Source of the DNA: Chlorokybus atmophyticus
Taxonomy: Eukaryota; Streptophyta; Chlorokybophyceae; Chlorokybales; Chlorokybaceae
Reading direction: 5' to 3'
Assembly: GCA_009103225.1 (NCBI GenBank)
Contig: RHPI01002090.1
Coordinates: 1,569,733 to 1,633,732, forward strand
Length of the DNA stretch: 64,000 bases
The notes beneath the pieces were generated by a model. That model was not told the DNA's origin and did no database searches. It was given only the letters and a program-made list of their open reading frames with translations. Made by a program: the position numbers and the translations under genes. The number at the start of each line of letters is the position of its first letter. Within the stretch, counting starts at the first letter, position 1. Shown here in pieces: positions 1 to 11,833 of this stretch.

Positions 1-277
1 GATCGCCTGAACCGCCCAAGCGTCACGTGACCAGCAGTAGTAGGAGGCAAAATGACAAACAGCAACTCCCTGTACACCGCTTCAGCTACAGAACGACGAT
101 GACTCCGCATTCGTGTAAGCCGCTGCAGTTCTTTTTCGTTACTGTTCGTATATATCATTAAAACCACCCCGCCGCGTCACGTGACCCGGCCCAACCCTGC
201 TCTGCTCTGCTTGGAACGGAACGCGCGGGGGAGTAGGAGGACAGAGTGGGCGGCATCGCCGCCGACCGTCGTCGACG

Positions 278-1841
278 ATGGCCTCATCAGCAGCGGTGCT
301 CTGCTCCTTCGTGTTGCTGGCTTCTTCCTACTTGGGCTGTGCGTCCGGTGCGTCGTCGTCCCAGCCCAACACCAACTACAACCCGTGCGGCACGTCGGGC
401 GCGGTGGCGATCGCGGAGACGCTGCCCGTGGGGCTGGCGTTCGCGCCCAACTCGACAGTGTGGGGGGACGCGGCGCCGTGCGACGTCAAAGACCACCTGG
501 TGAGTCAGGGATGAGAGAGCATGGGTGGACCGATGCAGGGTGGTGAGGTCACGAATGAACTGTTGTGGCCTGATGTCTCGTTCAGCGAATGATGCTGATT
601 TCATGGTTATGACGGCATTGGTGGTGACAGCATTAGTAACTGCAAGTCACACCGTGCAGAAGGTTGGCAGCCTGCAGTAGTGCTTCCGTTGCCTTGGGTG
701 TGAGTGACGAGGGCAAAATGCTATTTTCTCGAAATAACCGAGTATCGAGTTGACAGCATCTGCGGAATTCTGTTTTGGTGTCTCATGTCTACCTCAGTAA
801 CTAGTTGCTATGGCTTGATATGACTGGCGTTGCTCGCGCATGCTTACGGTGTTTTCTAGACTTGATACGCATGAAGTCCAAAAATGACGGTTGTGCTAAT
901 GCGGCGCGCAGAACGTATCAATGGCGAAGGTGGCGGTGTACCAGGTGATGGCAGATCGCCTCGCCCTGATGCTCCTCGACACCAACACCTCCGCCACCAT
1001 CCTCCAGCAGGCAAGAACTGAAGTTCAACAAAGCCGTAGTTCCTGTTCCTAACGTCTGATATTGGTAGTCACCACTGTCTGTCCATGTACGTAACTAGTA
1101 GTGGCTTGACACGACATGTCCCTCTTTTGCTATGCGCAGTGGTCGAACTCAACAAGCGTGGTGGCCTTCAGCGGCAACCAACGCTCCGATCCCCGCCTCG
1201 TCAGCACCACCAAAGTAAGACGACAACAACAATGGTGTTGATGATACCAACCTAGATGGAAACTGATGTCGTACGTGTGTCGTGCAGGGGCGGGTGACAG
1301 ACCTCACGCTTACACTCAAGTTGAAGCTGGGTGTGCTGCAGTATTTCCAATGGTGAGCTCCTAGCACACACGTACAACACACGCGCCTGCAGAATGGCGC
1401 TCTACCTGTTCTAAGCGACTCGTCTTTCCCAAACAGGAACGACGGAGGTTGCGACAAGTGCGGCGGCGTGTACGATGAGCTTTGCTTCGACGGCAAGAAC
1501 TGCGCGACGCCCATCGCAGAGTGCGAGAACCTCCCCAACGGCACCACCTGCGAAGTCGGGGTACGCTTACTTCACGTACAGATACTGGAGTTGAACTGAC
1601 ATTGAGTTTGTAACTGACCCAACAATGCATGTATGAGCAGGTGCACTTGGCGTGGTCTGGGTCGGACAGGCACCAGCGGCCTCTTGATACGGCTCAGGTT
1701 GTGACGGACGTTGGCAAGTACTCCCTCAGCAACCTTTACTACAAATTCACCAACATAAACTTCACCCAGTCTGTCTTCGACGACTCCACCTCCTCCGTCG
1801 GCGGTGCCATTGGAGGCTTCAGGCGTCTCCTGCTACGATAA
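278..1841 (+). CDS. Predicted secreted protein of unknown function, six exons
   Basis: Exons 278-499, 912-1010, 1140-1214, 1288-1352, 1437-1560 and 1641-1841 join in frame to give about 261 residues. The ATG at 278 opens a hydrophobic leader (MASSAAVLCSFVLLASSYLG), a typical signal peptide. The body has several NxT/NxS sequons and a Cys cluster near residues 155-195 (CDKCGG, CFDGKNC, CENLPNGTTC), so an extracellular or secretory-pathway protein is likely. The C-terminus is rich in Asn, Phe and Ser and ends LLLR. The intron after 1010 starts with GC (CAG/GCAAGA), the others with GT. I do not recognise the family; plants have Cys-containing secreted proteins of this size, but I cannot assign one. 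The gene model is well supported by frame continuity. Confidence 0.7.
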
Positions 1842-2024
1842 GGTCTTTGGCCTTATGTGCGGACCTTGTTGACGTGTGTTTGGGATGTTCGTTGAGTGAT
1901 GTGGTTGGTCTGGCTTGATTGATGCGCCTTGCATGCTGTGCTCTCAAAGAGGTTCAATGCACAGCTGACGAGTCTTACGTATAAGGTACAACAATGATTG
2001 CAATGCCAGCATCATGCCACTATG

Positions 2025-2470
2025 CAGCACACACACGCTCGCTCACACGCACAGCAAAACATAACGCACAAGCACAAGCACTCCAACACGCACCTTCAGC
2101 ACACCAATACCAACCCGCCAACACACGCACACGGACAGCACATACAAAAAGACACACGAATACACATGCACAAACACTAATGCACACGCACACAAGAACA
2201 TGCAACCGTGACTTGCACACTGCCTCCGCACGCACGCACACAGTGACAAACACATCGGCACATGCACACGGAGCACACAAACGCGATCACGCCAACACGC
2301 ACACAGCTAAAACACAAACACAAGTGTAAATGCTCGTGCACACAAACACATGCAGCACACGAACCCAAACACACAGACACATACGTACAAACACAAATGC
2401 ACGCACGCACGCATGTACAAGCGCTCATGTACAAGCACTCATGCACGCACGCACTCACTAACACAAACTT
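2025..2470. repeat. CA/CACG-rich low-complexity tract
   Basis: About 450 bp are made almost only of ACAC, CACGCA and ACACAAAC units, with purines and pyrimidines strictly alternating over long runs. The tract lies just downstream of the secreted-protein gene. Open frames here are low-complexity Thr/His/Ala or Cys/Val artefacts. Alternating purine-pyrimidine DNA of this type can adopt left-handed or slipped structures (general knowledge). Confidence 0.85.
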
Positions 2471-3524
2471 ACAACCTCCCACCGATTGCGTGCAGCATGT
2501 GATGTTACATACAGGCTTGCACAGCTGGCTGACACATTAAACCACATGCAATCGCCTGTTGCAGGAGGCATGAGGTCACCTCGTGTGAGTGAGGGTGTTC
2601 TCTGATTGCTTATTGAGAGTTCAAGGTCGGTTCAATACTTTAGGAGCAGTGGGAGGCGAAGGGGAGTTGTGATGTGTCACTAGTCCTCCCAGCAACATTG
2701 ACACACTCGTGGCAAGCATGTCTGTGCATGTCAGCACTCAACGAGCGCGCACAGAGAGCTCAGAGAGCGCAAGCACACAATGTAAAGTGAGCGGCACTGC
2801 TGCAACTGACTCACCCTATGCAGCAATGCCTACAACAGTTCGCAGCAAGCAATGGCACACGACCACTTCGTAAAGCAAAGTATACAATGGTGCGCAATCT
2901 ACTTCACACACTTGACCCAAGAGGATGATGGAGGTCAATGCAACTCCCAATACCAAGGCGGCGCACTGTAATGACTACATTGTCAACGGACACTGCTACA
3001 ATATATACAAGCATAATGTGGGATGACAGGATTGTCGGCCATACGACCACATTACATGCATAAATACTTGAGGAGGTACCACTGGGCATGTGCCAAAGCT
3101 GTCTTTGTGGGATCAGAGTTACATCCTCGTTCTTGCAAACACCTGCACAAGTATATTAGTTAGCATTATTGGAACCCACACAATCAGGCACACACACGTG
3201 TAGCATATCTCACATCCTATGCAAGTTTAGCATGTGTCATTGTGTACGTTGTCCATCCTGCACTCTTTGGCCAACCTCCATCCAAGCGCATCACTCAACA
3301 GCACGTTACACTACACCAGTCACGCTCACAAAGGCCAGCAAACCGGCCATGAATACTTGCATACCTTGAATGCCTTGATCTGTCTTCATGCGCTTTTCTC
3401 ATGCTCCGGCGTTTAGCTGGAAGCACACTGCCTCCTCAACATACCAGATAGTACCAGCTGTGTTCAGAGGTAGTGTCCATGCATAGTCGTCAGGGCCTTG
3501 CCTGGCGACACCTGAACGCCAAAG
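2471..3524. other. Intergenic, nothing recognised
   Basis: Between the CA-rich tract and the stop codon of the minus-strand phosphatase gene I see no convincing exon, RNA gene or repeat. It presumably holds 3' flanking DNA of the two converging genes. Confidence 0.5.
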
Positions 3525-5151
3525 CTACACCTTCATGACGTAATTGTTGTGGCTGATAATTTTTCTTGAAGGCAGCACAACTGCCGAGAGCGGCTCCGTG
3601 ACATGGCCACCACTCTCATCCATAATAATGCGGTTTTTCCCGACATACACACAGCCGTGATGGCCGCTGATTACCACCGTGTTGGTGTTCTCAAACTCTT
3701 TGGGAGCATAGTAGACCTCCCCGCGGCCGCTAAGCTGCAAACTGCGCGTGAAGCCAAGATCCCTTTTGCGCAAAGAGTCCAATTGCTCGGACACGGGCGG
3801 CGAATCCGAGTCGGTAGCCAATCCGGCGTGCACCGCAATAACTTTCTCCCCCGCGATCTCGTCTTCGTATACCAATGGCAAATTGCGCAAGAACTCCTTG
3901 TGCGACTCGGGCATGGCCTTCAACAACCCCTCGCGATCCCCGTGCTCCACACCATACGATCGGAAGGTGTTTGCCGAGTCATATGTGGAATTATTCTCCT
4001 CCCCTATCATCCCACCCCAGCGCCGACCCTGCATGGTCGGCACAGGTTGCAGTGACAATAGTATTGCATGTTACACAGCGTAAGCTGATGAACAAGCGAG
4101 AACTCATCAGCTAAAACATTGATATACCTGCAAGTGCATGAAGTTCTCTTCCTCATGCTCCCCCTTCCACCAGCCTTCCCGTTCCAAGCTACCCCGCAGC
4201 TGATCCTCCCAAGTCCATCTGAAGTCCGCGTGGCCCGGCGGGACGGGGATGAGACCTAGGAAGGAAGCGCACGCAAAGTCGTGGTTGCCCATCAGATGCG
4301 CGTGCTGCTGCCGCGGGTACTTTGCCGGTGCGGATATCAGCCAGTCTATCATCCCATGTGGGTCCGGCCCGCGATCCACAAAGTCACCAAGAAACAGCAC
4401 CTGAGTTGATAGAGACATTGAAATGACCAGGTTGCTGTACACATTGTCAATGGGGTTGCATGCTGTACAAAAGGATGGTGTGTACAGCATGCAACCCTCC
4501 ATGCCTGGTGCCTGTTACACAACAAGCTACCTTAGCGGAGTGGAATGCAGGGCCAAGGTGCTGCTCAAGGTTGTGCCAAAGCGCAAGGAAGTTGTCCACT
4601 TGTCCGTGGAGGTCGCCAACGCAGATTAGCACCTCGGTGGAGGCGGATGGCGGTGCTGATGGGATGTTATTCCCCAAGCCCACAGACGACACTGCAGCAA
4701 GCGAAGTAAGTGAGAAGGTTGCAACTGTCAAGGAATCCATATGGTGACTTCGTGAATGCTGCACAATGTGGTGACTCCGTTGACGTGCAGCGACGTATAC
4801 TGACAGTGGCGACTCGCAGATGTCAAACAATGGCTGTGGGCATCAGCTACCAGGCAGCAAGTGAATGCACACCTGCCCTATCCGGACTCAACCCAATATG
4901 ACGGAGTGGTAGGCACAGCGTCGGACAAGGATATAACACACAATATGTAACTCACAAACCGCACACAGAGTGGGTCTCCTCCATTGTGACATGACACCAA
5001 CATCAACGTAGATAACACGCATTGGTAAGCAAACCAACTCAGCATACACCATCTCAGCACAGCTCAGCTGCGCTATGCTCTAGCAGGAGTCACTCACGCA
5101 CGCAAGCAACTCACCCTGCTGCGGCATTGGCGCCTCCACAGTCACGGCCAT
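3525..5151 (-). CDS. RLPH2: RLPH2-type PPP-family phosphatase (metallophosphoesterase)
   Basis: Minus-strand exons 5151-5115, 4691-4531, 4400-4128 and 4028-3525 join in frame to give 324 residues. The metallophosphoesterase signature motifs appear in order: GDLHG (about residue 44), GDFVDRG (about 70), GNHDF (about 97), then HAG and SGHHG for the later metal ligands. The GNHD motif sits inside HLMGNHDFACASFLGL, and the segment FMHLQGRRWGGMIG spans the exon 3/4 junction; both resemble the plant Rhizobiales-like phosphatase RLPH2, which in Arabidopsis acts on phosphotyrosine. The protein ends with an AVVLPSRKII segment, like the plant protein, and stops with TAG. The small first exon begins MAVTVEAPMPQQ. 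No transit peptide is obvious. The gene diverges from RPL28. The specificity is inferred from family resemblance. Confidence 0.88.
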
Positions 5152-5558
5152 TGCCGCTGACTTCACGTCAAGGCCTGGCTGGCTCCACTCCTCTTCTCTG
5201 CAGCAGGCCTCCCTGTCTCGCCCCGCACCACTCTACTAACTACTCTACCCACCGTATCACAACAACACCAGCTAGACCCACCCCTCGCCGCCACGGCCAC
5301 CAACCACCACCACCACAGCAGCGCACGCACAATCGCCTCGGCAGCGATCTCAAAACTGAGAACAAACAAGTGGCCAGGCTGTCCGGTTCATAAACACTTT
5401 TCCCTGTCGCCATCGGATGGAGAGTGCCATCGGTAGCGGACGGCTGAGATGAGGGTGCCGACGTGGCCGCTTTATTGCCGTGTTAGTCGGCGTGCATTAG
5501 GGCTGGCGGTGGTGGCGGTGGCGTCGTGGTGGTGGTGGGGTTGGCGGGTGTGAGAGCA
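5152..5558. promoter_or_regulatory. Short divergent promoter between RLPH2 and RPL28
   Basis: Only about 407 bp separate the inferred ATG of the minus-strand phosphatase from the ATG of the plus-strand plastid ribosomal protein gene. The interval must hold both promoters and 5' leaders. No clear TATA box is seen; GGT/CCA trinucleotide runs flank both starts. Confidence 0.55.
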
Positions 5559-6222
5559 ATGGCTGCAATGGCGCTGAGGCTTCCGGCGCTACACACGCGC
5601 GTGGCGCCACTGGAGGCGGCCAGGAGATCGCCCAGCGCAGCTACTGCCGGATCGGCACGGAGCTCGTTTGTGGGTGCCCCGCTGAAGCTCGCCGTAGCAC
5701 GGCCTGCCGCCAAGCAGGATGGAGCGGCTACTCCCCAAAGGCTTGTCACATGTGAGTCACAAATATTTGTTTGTGCATGCTTGTCCAAGTGTTGTGCTTG
5801 TCAGTTATACAGGATTAAGGAAGCTTGATTGCAAAGGCTGGTAATTGAAGTTGTGTCTTTGTTGTTGCCCAGCTATGTCGCGGCGTTGTCAGCTCACTGG
5901 CAAGAAGGCGAACAATGCATATGTCGTCACCTTTTCCCACAAGCGCAACAAGAAGCTGCAAAACGTCAACCTGCAGGTGCTTTGGTGTCCATGGGCTGCT
6001 AGTGTGCAATATGCGACGGCCTGCAGCTTGGTCCTTTGGTTGCTGATTCTGTTTCTGATGTTGTGTTTGTTGTTTGTGGCACAGTGGAAGCGAGTCTTTT
6101 GGAGGGAAGGCAACAGGTTTATTCGATTGCGGCTATCCACAAAGGCCATCAAGACCATCGACAAGATTGGGCTAGAGGCCTTGGCAAAGAAGAACAACAT
6201 CGACCTCGCTAGCTTGGCCTAA
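5559..6222 (+). CDS. RPL28: Chloroplast 50S ribosomal protein bL28c
   Basis: Exons 5559-5751, 5873-5976 and 6085-6222 join in frame to give 144 residues. The ATG at 5559 is the first true ATG in frame; it opens an Ala/Arg/Ser-rich stretch of about 60 residues typical of a chloroplast transit peptide. The mature part starts around [16 protein letters not shown] and continues through [34 protein letters not shown] and [20 protein letters not shown], the classic bacterial/plastid L28 sequence. The total length is close to the plant protein (about 143). L28 is a structural component of the large plastid ribosomal subunit and is nuclear-encoded in plants. Confidence 0.95.
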
Positions 6223-6374
6223 ATTACGCTATGTACATATTTGCTTGCTTATAATGTTGCGGCTGCTGGATTGTTGGCATGCCTGCATGGCGGTGCATAG
6301 TGAACCCCACAGCTTCCCGTTCTGTGTGGAATGATTGCCACAGTGTTGTGCAGCATACATAACATACCCAAGTT

Positions 6375-6704
6375 ACTTGACTCGTGTACACTGCCATTGT
6401 CAGAGCATTGTGATGCACCAACGTTGGGTGGTGCTTCTTCCTCATATGGTGTGGTTAAAATGCGGTAACTTGTCAGGGAAATGTCAGCACTGAATGTGGG
6501 TGCTTCTCCCTAATCCCTTGTGCATGTCACCATAGCAGGACTTGACTCGTGTACACTGCCATTATCAGTGCATTGTGATGCACCAACGTCGGATGGTGCT
6601 TCTTCCTCGTATGGTGTGGTTGAAATACGGCAACTTGTCAGGGAAATGTCAGCACTGAATGTGGGTGCTTCTCCGTTGTGCATGTCACTTGAAACAGGAC
6701 AATG
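6375..6704. repeat. Two-copy tandem repeat, 165-bp period
   Basis: A 135-bp unit at 6375-6509 recurs at 6540-6674 with few changes, and similarity continues into the spacer (TTGTGCATGTCAC after each copy), giving a period of 165 bp. It lies just downstream of RPL28. Open frames across it are incidental. Confidence 0.85.
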
Positions 6705-7660
6705 GGCAATTACCAGCATGCCCATCTGCGCATTACATGCGCAATCATGTGTACAAAGCTCACTCAAAGCTATTGCTGCGCTCAATACCCGCAATGTTGA
6801 CATGATCTGCGCATTGCAAAAATGCACGGCTCGTGCTATTGCATTCGGGTCTAAAGCATCATTGAGAGCACGTTTGAGAACATGCAATTTTAAGGTGATT
6901 GTATTAGATGTATATGCAGTGCCTGATTGTAATGTAAGCGTACATCAATTATTGGTCTAATACTTGCATGCAAGATTGCCTTTCGTAATATGAGTTGAAG
7001 ACCTTGCAGGCTGCTTTACACACCAATCCCCTGTCAATTTTCCACCTTTTGTGAGTGGGGCGGAGAGGGGAGTTGCTAATGAACCGCGTGGTTCGGTCGC
7101 GACTTGAATGAATGTTAATTGAAATGCAATTCAAATTGACCTTATTGTTGCAGCGGGCTTGATTCGGAGTGATCGTTGGCGATGTGGCGGCTAGCAGCGC
7201 CCCACCTGTGTCCGTTATGTCAACGCTCAACCCACACCGCGAGCAACATCGCACCCAACAACAGGCCCAATAAGAAGTAAGAGCTGCATATCGCGCATGT
7301 GAGGGCACCGTGTCTTGCAAAATGACTTTACATCTCAACTTATATGGTTGTGGATAACGCTTGTTGTGAGCCCCAATAAGCAGCACGAGCAGTCGCATGC
7401 GTGCATATGGCAAGGCATGTATTCTTGTCGTACAAAGAGAAGAGTTTAAACACAATCAGCAAATTATGTGATATTACGTGGTGAAGCATGCGGCACACTT
7501 GCGCTCTATAAGAGCACTGTTGTGACGAAGACTTAACAACAGCTGTAAGTCGAATTCTGAAGGAGCCACAAGCAGTACACTAACATCGATATCGTTATGC
7601 CATATGCATGCCTATATGCCATATGCCTCAATGAATTACAATTGTCGCGACGAAAAGCAA
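6705..7660. other. Intergenic, nothing recognised
   Basis: No exon with splice sites, RNA gene or clear repeat could be supported here. A 168-residue minus-strand open frame at 6949-7455 has no recognisable motif and I leave it unannotated. Confidence 0.4.
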
Positions 7661-7904
7661 TTCGGAGTTAGGGTTCCACGAAAGCGAACCAGGCCTGGTA
7701 CGACCGGCCGCGCCAGGGAGACCGCGCGGAACAATGGTCCGATGGGATCCGCGCCAGGGTCATGGCGCGGATGCGCGGCCGCGGACGTCCGCACCATGGT
7801 TTATTCATGGTGCCGCCGATCGTCAAGTACGACACGCCTGGTACGACATTTTCGTACCAGGCCACGCAGGCTTTGGTGCGGACATTCTGGTCCGAACCCG
7901 TTCG
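7661..7904. repeat. Palindrome-rich foldback block
   Basis: The block contains several inverted repeats: 11-bp arms at 7836-7846 and 7852-7862 (GCCTGGTACGA) around a 5-nt loop, a 12-bp self-palindrome GCGGACGTCCGC near 7782, and GCACCATG/CATGGTGC arms nearby. The 12-bp palindrome followed by ACCAT recurs near 8490. This looks like the end or body of an unidentified foldback element. Confidence 0.6.
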
Positions 7905-8180
7905 GTCAGTTGGCCGCAGGTAATTCGCACACTTTTTGCTCCAACTGACCGACAACTAGCCTCAGTCTGTTGGCGGCTCCGAAGTCGCGCATCTTTTGCT
8001 CCAACTAACCCAGAATTAGCCTGAGTCAGTTGGCGGCTGTTAAGGCGCGCACCTTTTGCTTCAACTGACCGCGCAATAGCCTCAGTCAGGTGGGCGCAGT
8101 TGGGGCGCGCACCGTTTGCTCCGACTGACCGAGAAATAGCCTCGAGCGGTTAGCGGCAATTAGGTCACACCTTTTATTCC
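7905..8180. repeat. Tandem repeat, exact 60-bp period, about 4.6 copies
   Basis: Units starting at 7905, 7965, 8025, 8085 and 8145 share the pattern CAGTTGGCGGC ... GCGCGCACCTTTTGCTCCAACTGACC ... (variants in each copy), spaced exactly 60 bp apart with point changes but no length change. Within each unit CAGTTGG and CCAACTGA form an inverted pair. Confidence 0.9.
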
Positions 8181-8887
8181 GCGGCTCAGCGAGGCACAAG
8201 GTACGACCGGCACGGCAAGGCATGCATCACTTGTATGCCGCATGCCTGGGTTCGAATTCGGACGGGGACAATCGAGGTAGGTAACCTCGCGCGATATCGA
8301 TGCTAATTTGTTTTTGATGATGTTTCTTAACAATATTAAACTTTAACTATTATTATCAGACCAAATTTGGTGCAATCAGCGTTAAACCAGTGGTGACAAT
8401 CGAGGAAATCGGGATTATGGTTGGTTTTCGCGGTTATACGCCAGGTTTTGACCCTGGTTTGCGGCTTCCACCGCCCGCTATTGCCCCTCGATGCGGACGT
8501 CCGCACCATACATGGTTTAATATTTATTTGCGCAGTGTGTGATTGTATGTGGCACATGCTATGTGCTTGTGAGACAAATATGTACATAATGCATACAAGT
8601 TGTGTACAATGTACCATGAACAGGAATCTTGCATGTGGTTGCGGCTTTTGCTGCTATATATAAACTAGCGATTAAGACGTCATGATACATAAACGTCTAC
8701 TTGCAACCGCGAGTAATTTGTTGCAGTGCATACAAGCAATGAAATTGAATACTACTTAAATACAATATAACATTATATAAAATGCTCGCAATATGTCATA
8801 AACTTTACAATTCCGGATAGTATTATATATTTGAATTTAGCGGATTATTTATCTAAAAACGTTGCAATGTGTAAAGTAGGAATTCTT
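8181..8887. other. AT-rich intergenic DNA
   Basis: No gene is seen. A GGTTCGAATTC sequence near 8250 resembles a tRNA B-box, but no cloverleaf can be folded around it. A second copy of the GCGGACGTCCGCACCAT palindrome sits near 8490. Confidence 0.4.
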
Positions 8888-9001
8888 AACGGCCGACATC
8901 AGTGATCGTCGAATCTATCTGCTTTGATCAAGCGCATTGTTCTCAACGGCCAACATAAAGTGATCGCCGAAGCTATATGCTTTGATCAAGCGCATTGTTG
9001 A
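8888..9001. repeat. Two-copy tandem repeat, 57-bp period
   Basis: The unit beginning AACGGCCGACAT at 8888 is repeated from 8945 (AACGGCCAACAT), each ending in TTTGATCAAGCGCATTGTT. There are only a few mismatches over 57 bp. Confidence 0.8.
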
Positions 9002-9760
9002 TGGCGATATTGTAGGATGGCTTCGGCCTATGCATAGGCATTTAGCGCAACTTGAAAGAGTGACATGCAGGTAGGTTCTTTAAAAGGATACTATATGTCA
9101 TGTTTTAATGCAATACCTTGGTCTTGCACTTGCTTACTTTTATATCTTCAATGGTCGAATGCACTGACTAACCTACAATCATGCTTGAAACTGCTTAACG
9201 CATTGAAGTCGGACCATTGAAATTCTTAATGCTAACAACCATTGCAAACCGGGTTTATCAAAACATTTACAGACAAGTTTTTAACTCAATGATGCCCATA
9301 TTAAGGACATGACCAATCACGATGACTGCTCAGCCTGTCCAAGCGCGCTGGACGTGAGCCAGGTCCACGTGCATTATCGGCATTGGATGATGCGCGCTTT
9401 GTCTCAGGTGTTGATATTACATATAGGTGGCAAGGCTGCATAAATGCTATATTCTCCCACATATGGCAACGACTTTTACTGCTGTAGCCTAGTGGTTAAG
9501 GCGCCAATGTTACATTTGCTCGCGTGTCGTGGATCCGCAGACGATAAATATATGTAATATATGCAGATGGATTCAAGAATGTTTGTGAGCGTAGACGCAT
9601 GCAGTTGCATTGCAGGTTTAATCATCTGCGTGAAAACCGTGTGCCATTAATCAAGAACTCCATGTTACACCAATAGACGTCGAAAGACCCTATTTAGTCC
9701 GTACCTTCAGATCGGATTCTCCCTTGCAAAATGCAATCCGTGGATCATGGATGATCCGAC
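9002..9760. other. Intergenic, nothing recognised
   Basis: A short sequence at 9483-9502 (GTAGCCTAGTGGTTAAGGCG) looks like a tRNA D-arm/A-box, but no T-arm or acceptor stem follows within tRNA distance. Otherwise I see nothing here. Confidence 0.35.
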
Positions 9761-10060
9761 CGTCATTGACAGTTGGATGCACGGTCCAAACCTCACGTGA
9801 ACGGTACCATGTTTTACATGGGTTACACCATGGTTGGTGCACGATCCCACCAAGTTGTATGGACTATGTGTGGTCCAAACTATTTATGTAAACATAAACT
9901 CAGATCCATGCATGTGAGAAATTAGGTGTGGACCATGTATGGTCTAAATGTAACATGTAATCGTTGACCAATGTTGGTTCATGCATGTGAGTTAATATGC
10001 ATGCGGATCGGACACGATCCGCATGCATCTGGTCTACAGACCATTGCATATGTGCAAGAA
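9761..10060. repeat. Cluster of inverted repeats with a 14-bp perfect hairpin
   Basis: Arms 9997-10010 and 10015-10028 are perfectly complementary (14 bp, ATGCATGCGGATCG and its complement) with a GACA loop. The surrounding 300 bp repeat ATGGTCC, TGGACCAT and CCATGG words in both orientations. It is probably a foldback or miniature element, with no coding content. Confidence 0.65.
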
Positions 10061-11068
10061 GACCATGAACGGAACTGCATGTATTAATATCAGATACAAA
10101 CAGCAATAGTAGACACAACGCTCCATGCATATCAAGGCTATTTACACTACAATCGCTCCCTGAAGTCCAAGCTTGTGTCATTCGCGACTAGCGCAACTTG
10201 CAGGGCCCTGCGTACATGCGAGTGTCACCGTGCAAGATTGTGTGCAAGAGCGCATGCATGTGTGCACGTGTGTGCGCGCGTCTGTACGGCGTGCGTCCGT
10301 AGAGCTGTGCATTAATGTGCAACTGTGCATGCATGTGGGCACTTACACAACACCGCAGCGTAACCAACGGAGGGCAAATTAGTAATTATGTGTGTGCGTG
10401 CACTTCGCAATCGCTTGACTGTCTATGGGGTGTTGGACAACAACCGATTGACTGGTAAGATGGTTGGCCAATTGACAGTCCTCAACTGTCAGAAGCTAAC
10501 GGTCCTTTTAACAGCCCTCAGCCGAAAGGCTGTTCAAAGGAGTGTTGGCTGCCAATTGACAGTCGAGAGCTGTCGGACAGACAGCCTGGCTGTCAAGGAT
10601 GAGCGCATGTTGTTTCTGCTGACGATGATAACACACTTATGCACGCACACGCATGTGCAATTCATGCACATGGACACCATGCACTCACCTAATGATGGTG
10701 TTTTGGTTGAGGTCCAGCTGAGCGAGGGAGAGACCACACAACCCACCGGTGCGCGGTCACGTGTACGTCACCCGTTGAGGTAGAGTGGCCGACCCAATGG
10801 TACCCGCCAGCATTGATCAACAAAATCTGGCAATGTGCGTGCCAATGCCCATGCAGTGCAACAAGATTCAGTACAACATCAACGTGTATAATTTACAACA
10901 CGATGTATGTCTCCGTGTGCATTTCGTCCCCATAAGCGTGTGCTTGCATGCGCGTGTGGGCACGCACAAGTTTACAGGCAATTGCTGACAGTTGGTAGTC
11001 AAGCAGCCTACACACTCACACATAGTTTGACAATTGCTCAGCGCATTCCCCTTCCAAATGCCGCTACA
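10061..11068. repeat. Repeat-rich intergenic DNA with CTGTC/GACAG hairpins
   Basis: Around 10430-10610 the words GACAGTC, CTGTCAG and AGCTGTCGG recur in both orientations, for example CAGCC...GGCTG around a short loop near 10518. The same vocabulary reappears at 18487-18577 and 19930-20100, so this is a dispersed foldback family. No gene is supported. Confidence 0.5.
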
Positions 11069-11073
11069 CCTTC

Positions 11074-11730
11074 TGTAACAGTTGAGGCCAAGTTTCATGA
11101 TTTTCGGACCTTTTTTGGCCCATTGATCGAGCACCACGTTTTCATGACCTGTGACAGATGTCGGCGAGTAATGAGTTTGCCGCGGATATCGACTGGGACT
11201 CCAGGACCAGTTCGGAAGGTGCCAGAAAACGGAGGGCCAGTCGAGAAGGCCTCGACTAGATATCTGGAAGGGCCTGCCGCCAAGTAGTATAACTTTTGAC
11301 CATATGAGCACCTAATCAGGAGGTCTTTGGTGCGTAAGAAAGGTCTAGAAGTACACTACAAGGTTCTGCAATAACATCTTAGCATCTAGTTTTGTGTAGC
11401 ACGGGAATCGTCTAGACAGTAGCATGTGCAGACTGGTAGGTATAAAAGCGACATTTTACAATGTGCAATACAACCTTTAGCTCCCTAGTTTCTGGTGTGC
11501 AAGCTTGGTGGTGGTTAGCAGGGGTTGATAGCGTGTGTCCACTGTTGTGTGCTTGCTTGTGTGACGATCCAAGGCGCTACACAAGTCGGTGTGTAGCTTC
11601 GAGCGCATGCGCGTGCGTACGCGAGTGGCGGGTTGCAGAGGGGGCAAGGTTCCGGTGTGAATACCGTGTCTTGGTGAGAGGGTTGTTGATTGGACCAACT
11701 CACACGTGACAAGGCACGAGCACCGTCACG
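11074..11730 (+). repeat. 5' LTR of chromovirus
   Basis: It begins TGTAACAGTTGAGG and ends CGTCACG, where the 3' copy ends CGTCACA (657 bp). It contains a TATA box (TATAAAAGC at 11441) that probably drives the element RNA. The primer-binding site starts at 11733. Confidence 0.9.
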
Positions 11731-11833
11731 ACTGGTATCGGAGCACGATTTACGAAGGTGAGAAAGGAAGTGTGTGGGCGTTTACACTTTTCATTCGGAA
11801 GCGGAGTGTAGTGTGTTAGTGTTGGATGCTCGC

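Noticed and set aside
1994-2540. Several open frames across the CA-rich tract
   Set aside because: The predicted proteins are pure low-complexity Thr/His/Ala or Cys/Val strings in all frames, an artefact of the repeat.
6949-7455. 168-residue minus-strand open frame
   Set aside because: No motif, no splice context and unremarkable composition; probably chance.
8180-8275. Possible tRNA or SINE with GGTTCGAATTC B-box
   Set aside because: No matching A-box at tRNA distance and no cloverleaf; no poly-A or target duplication seen.
9483-9560. Possible tRNA gene (GTAGCCTAGTGGTTAAGGCG)
   Set aside because: It has only a D-arm-like sequence; no anticodon stem, T-arm or acceptor stem can be paired.
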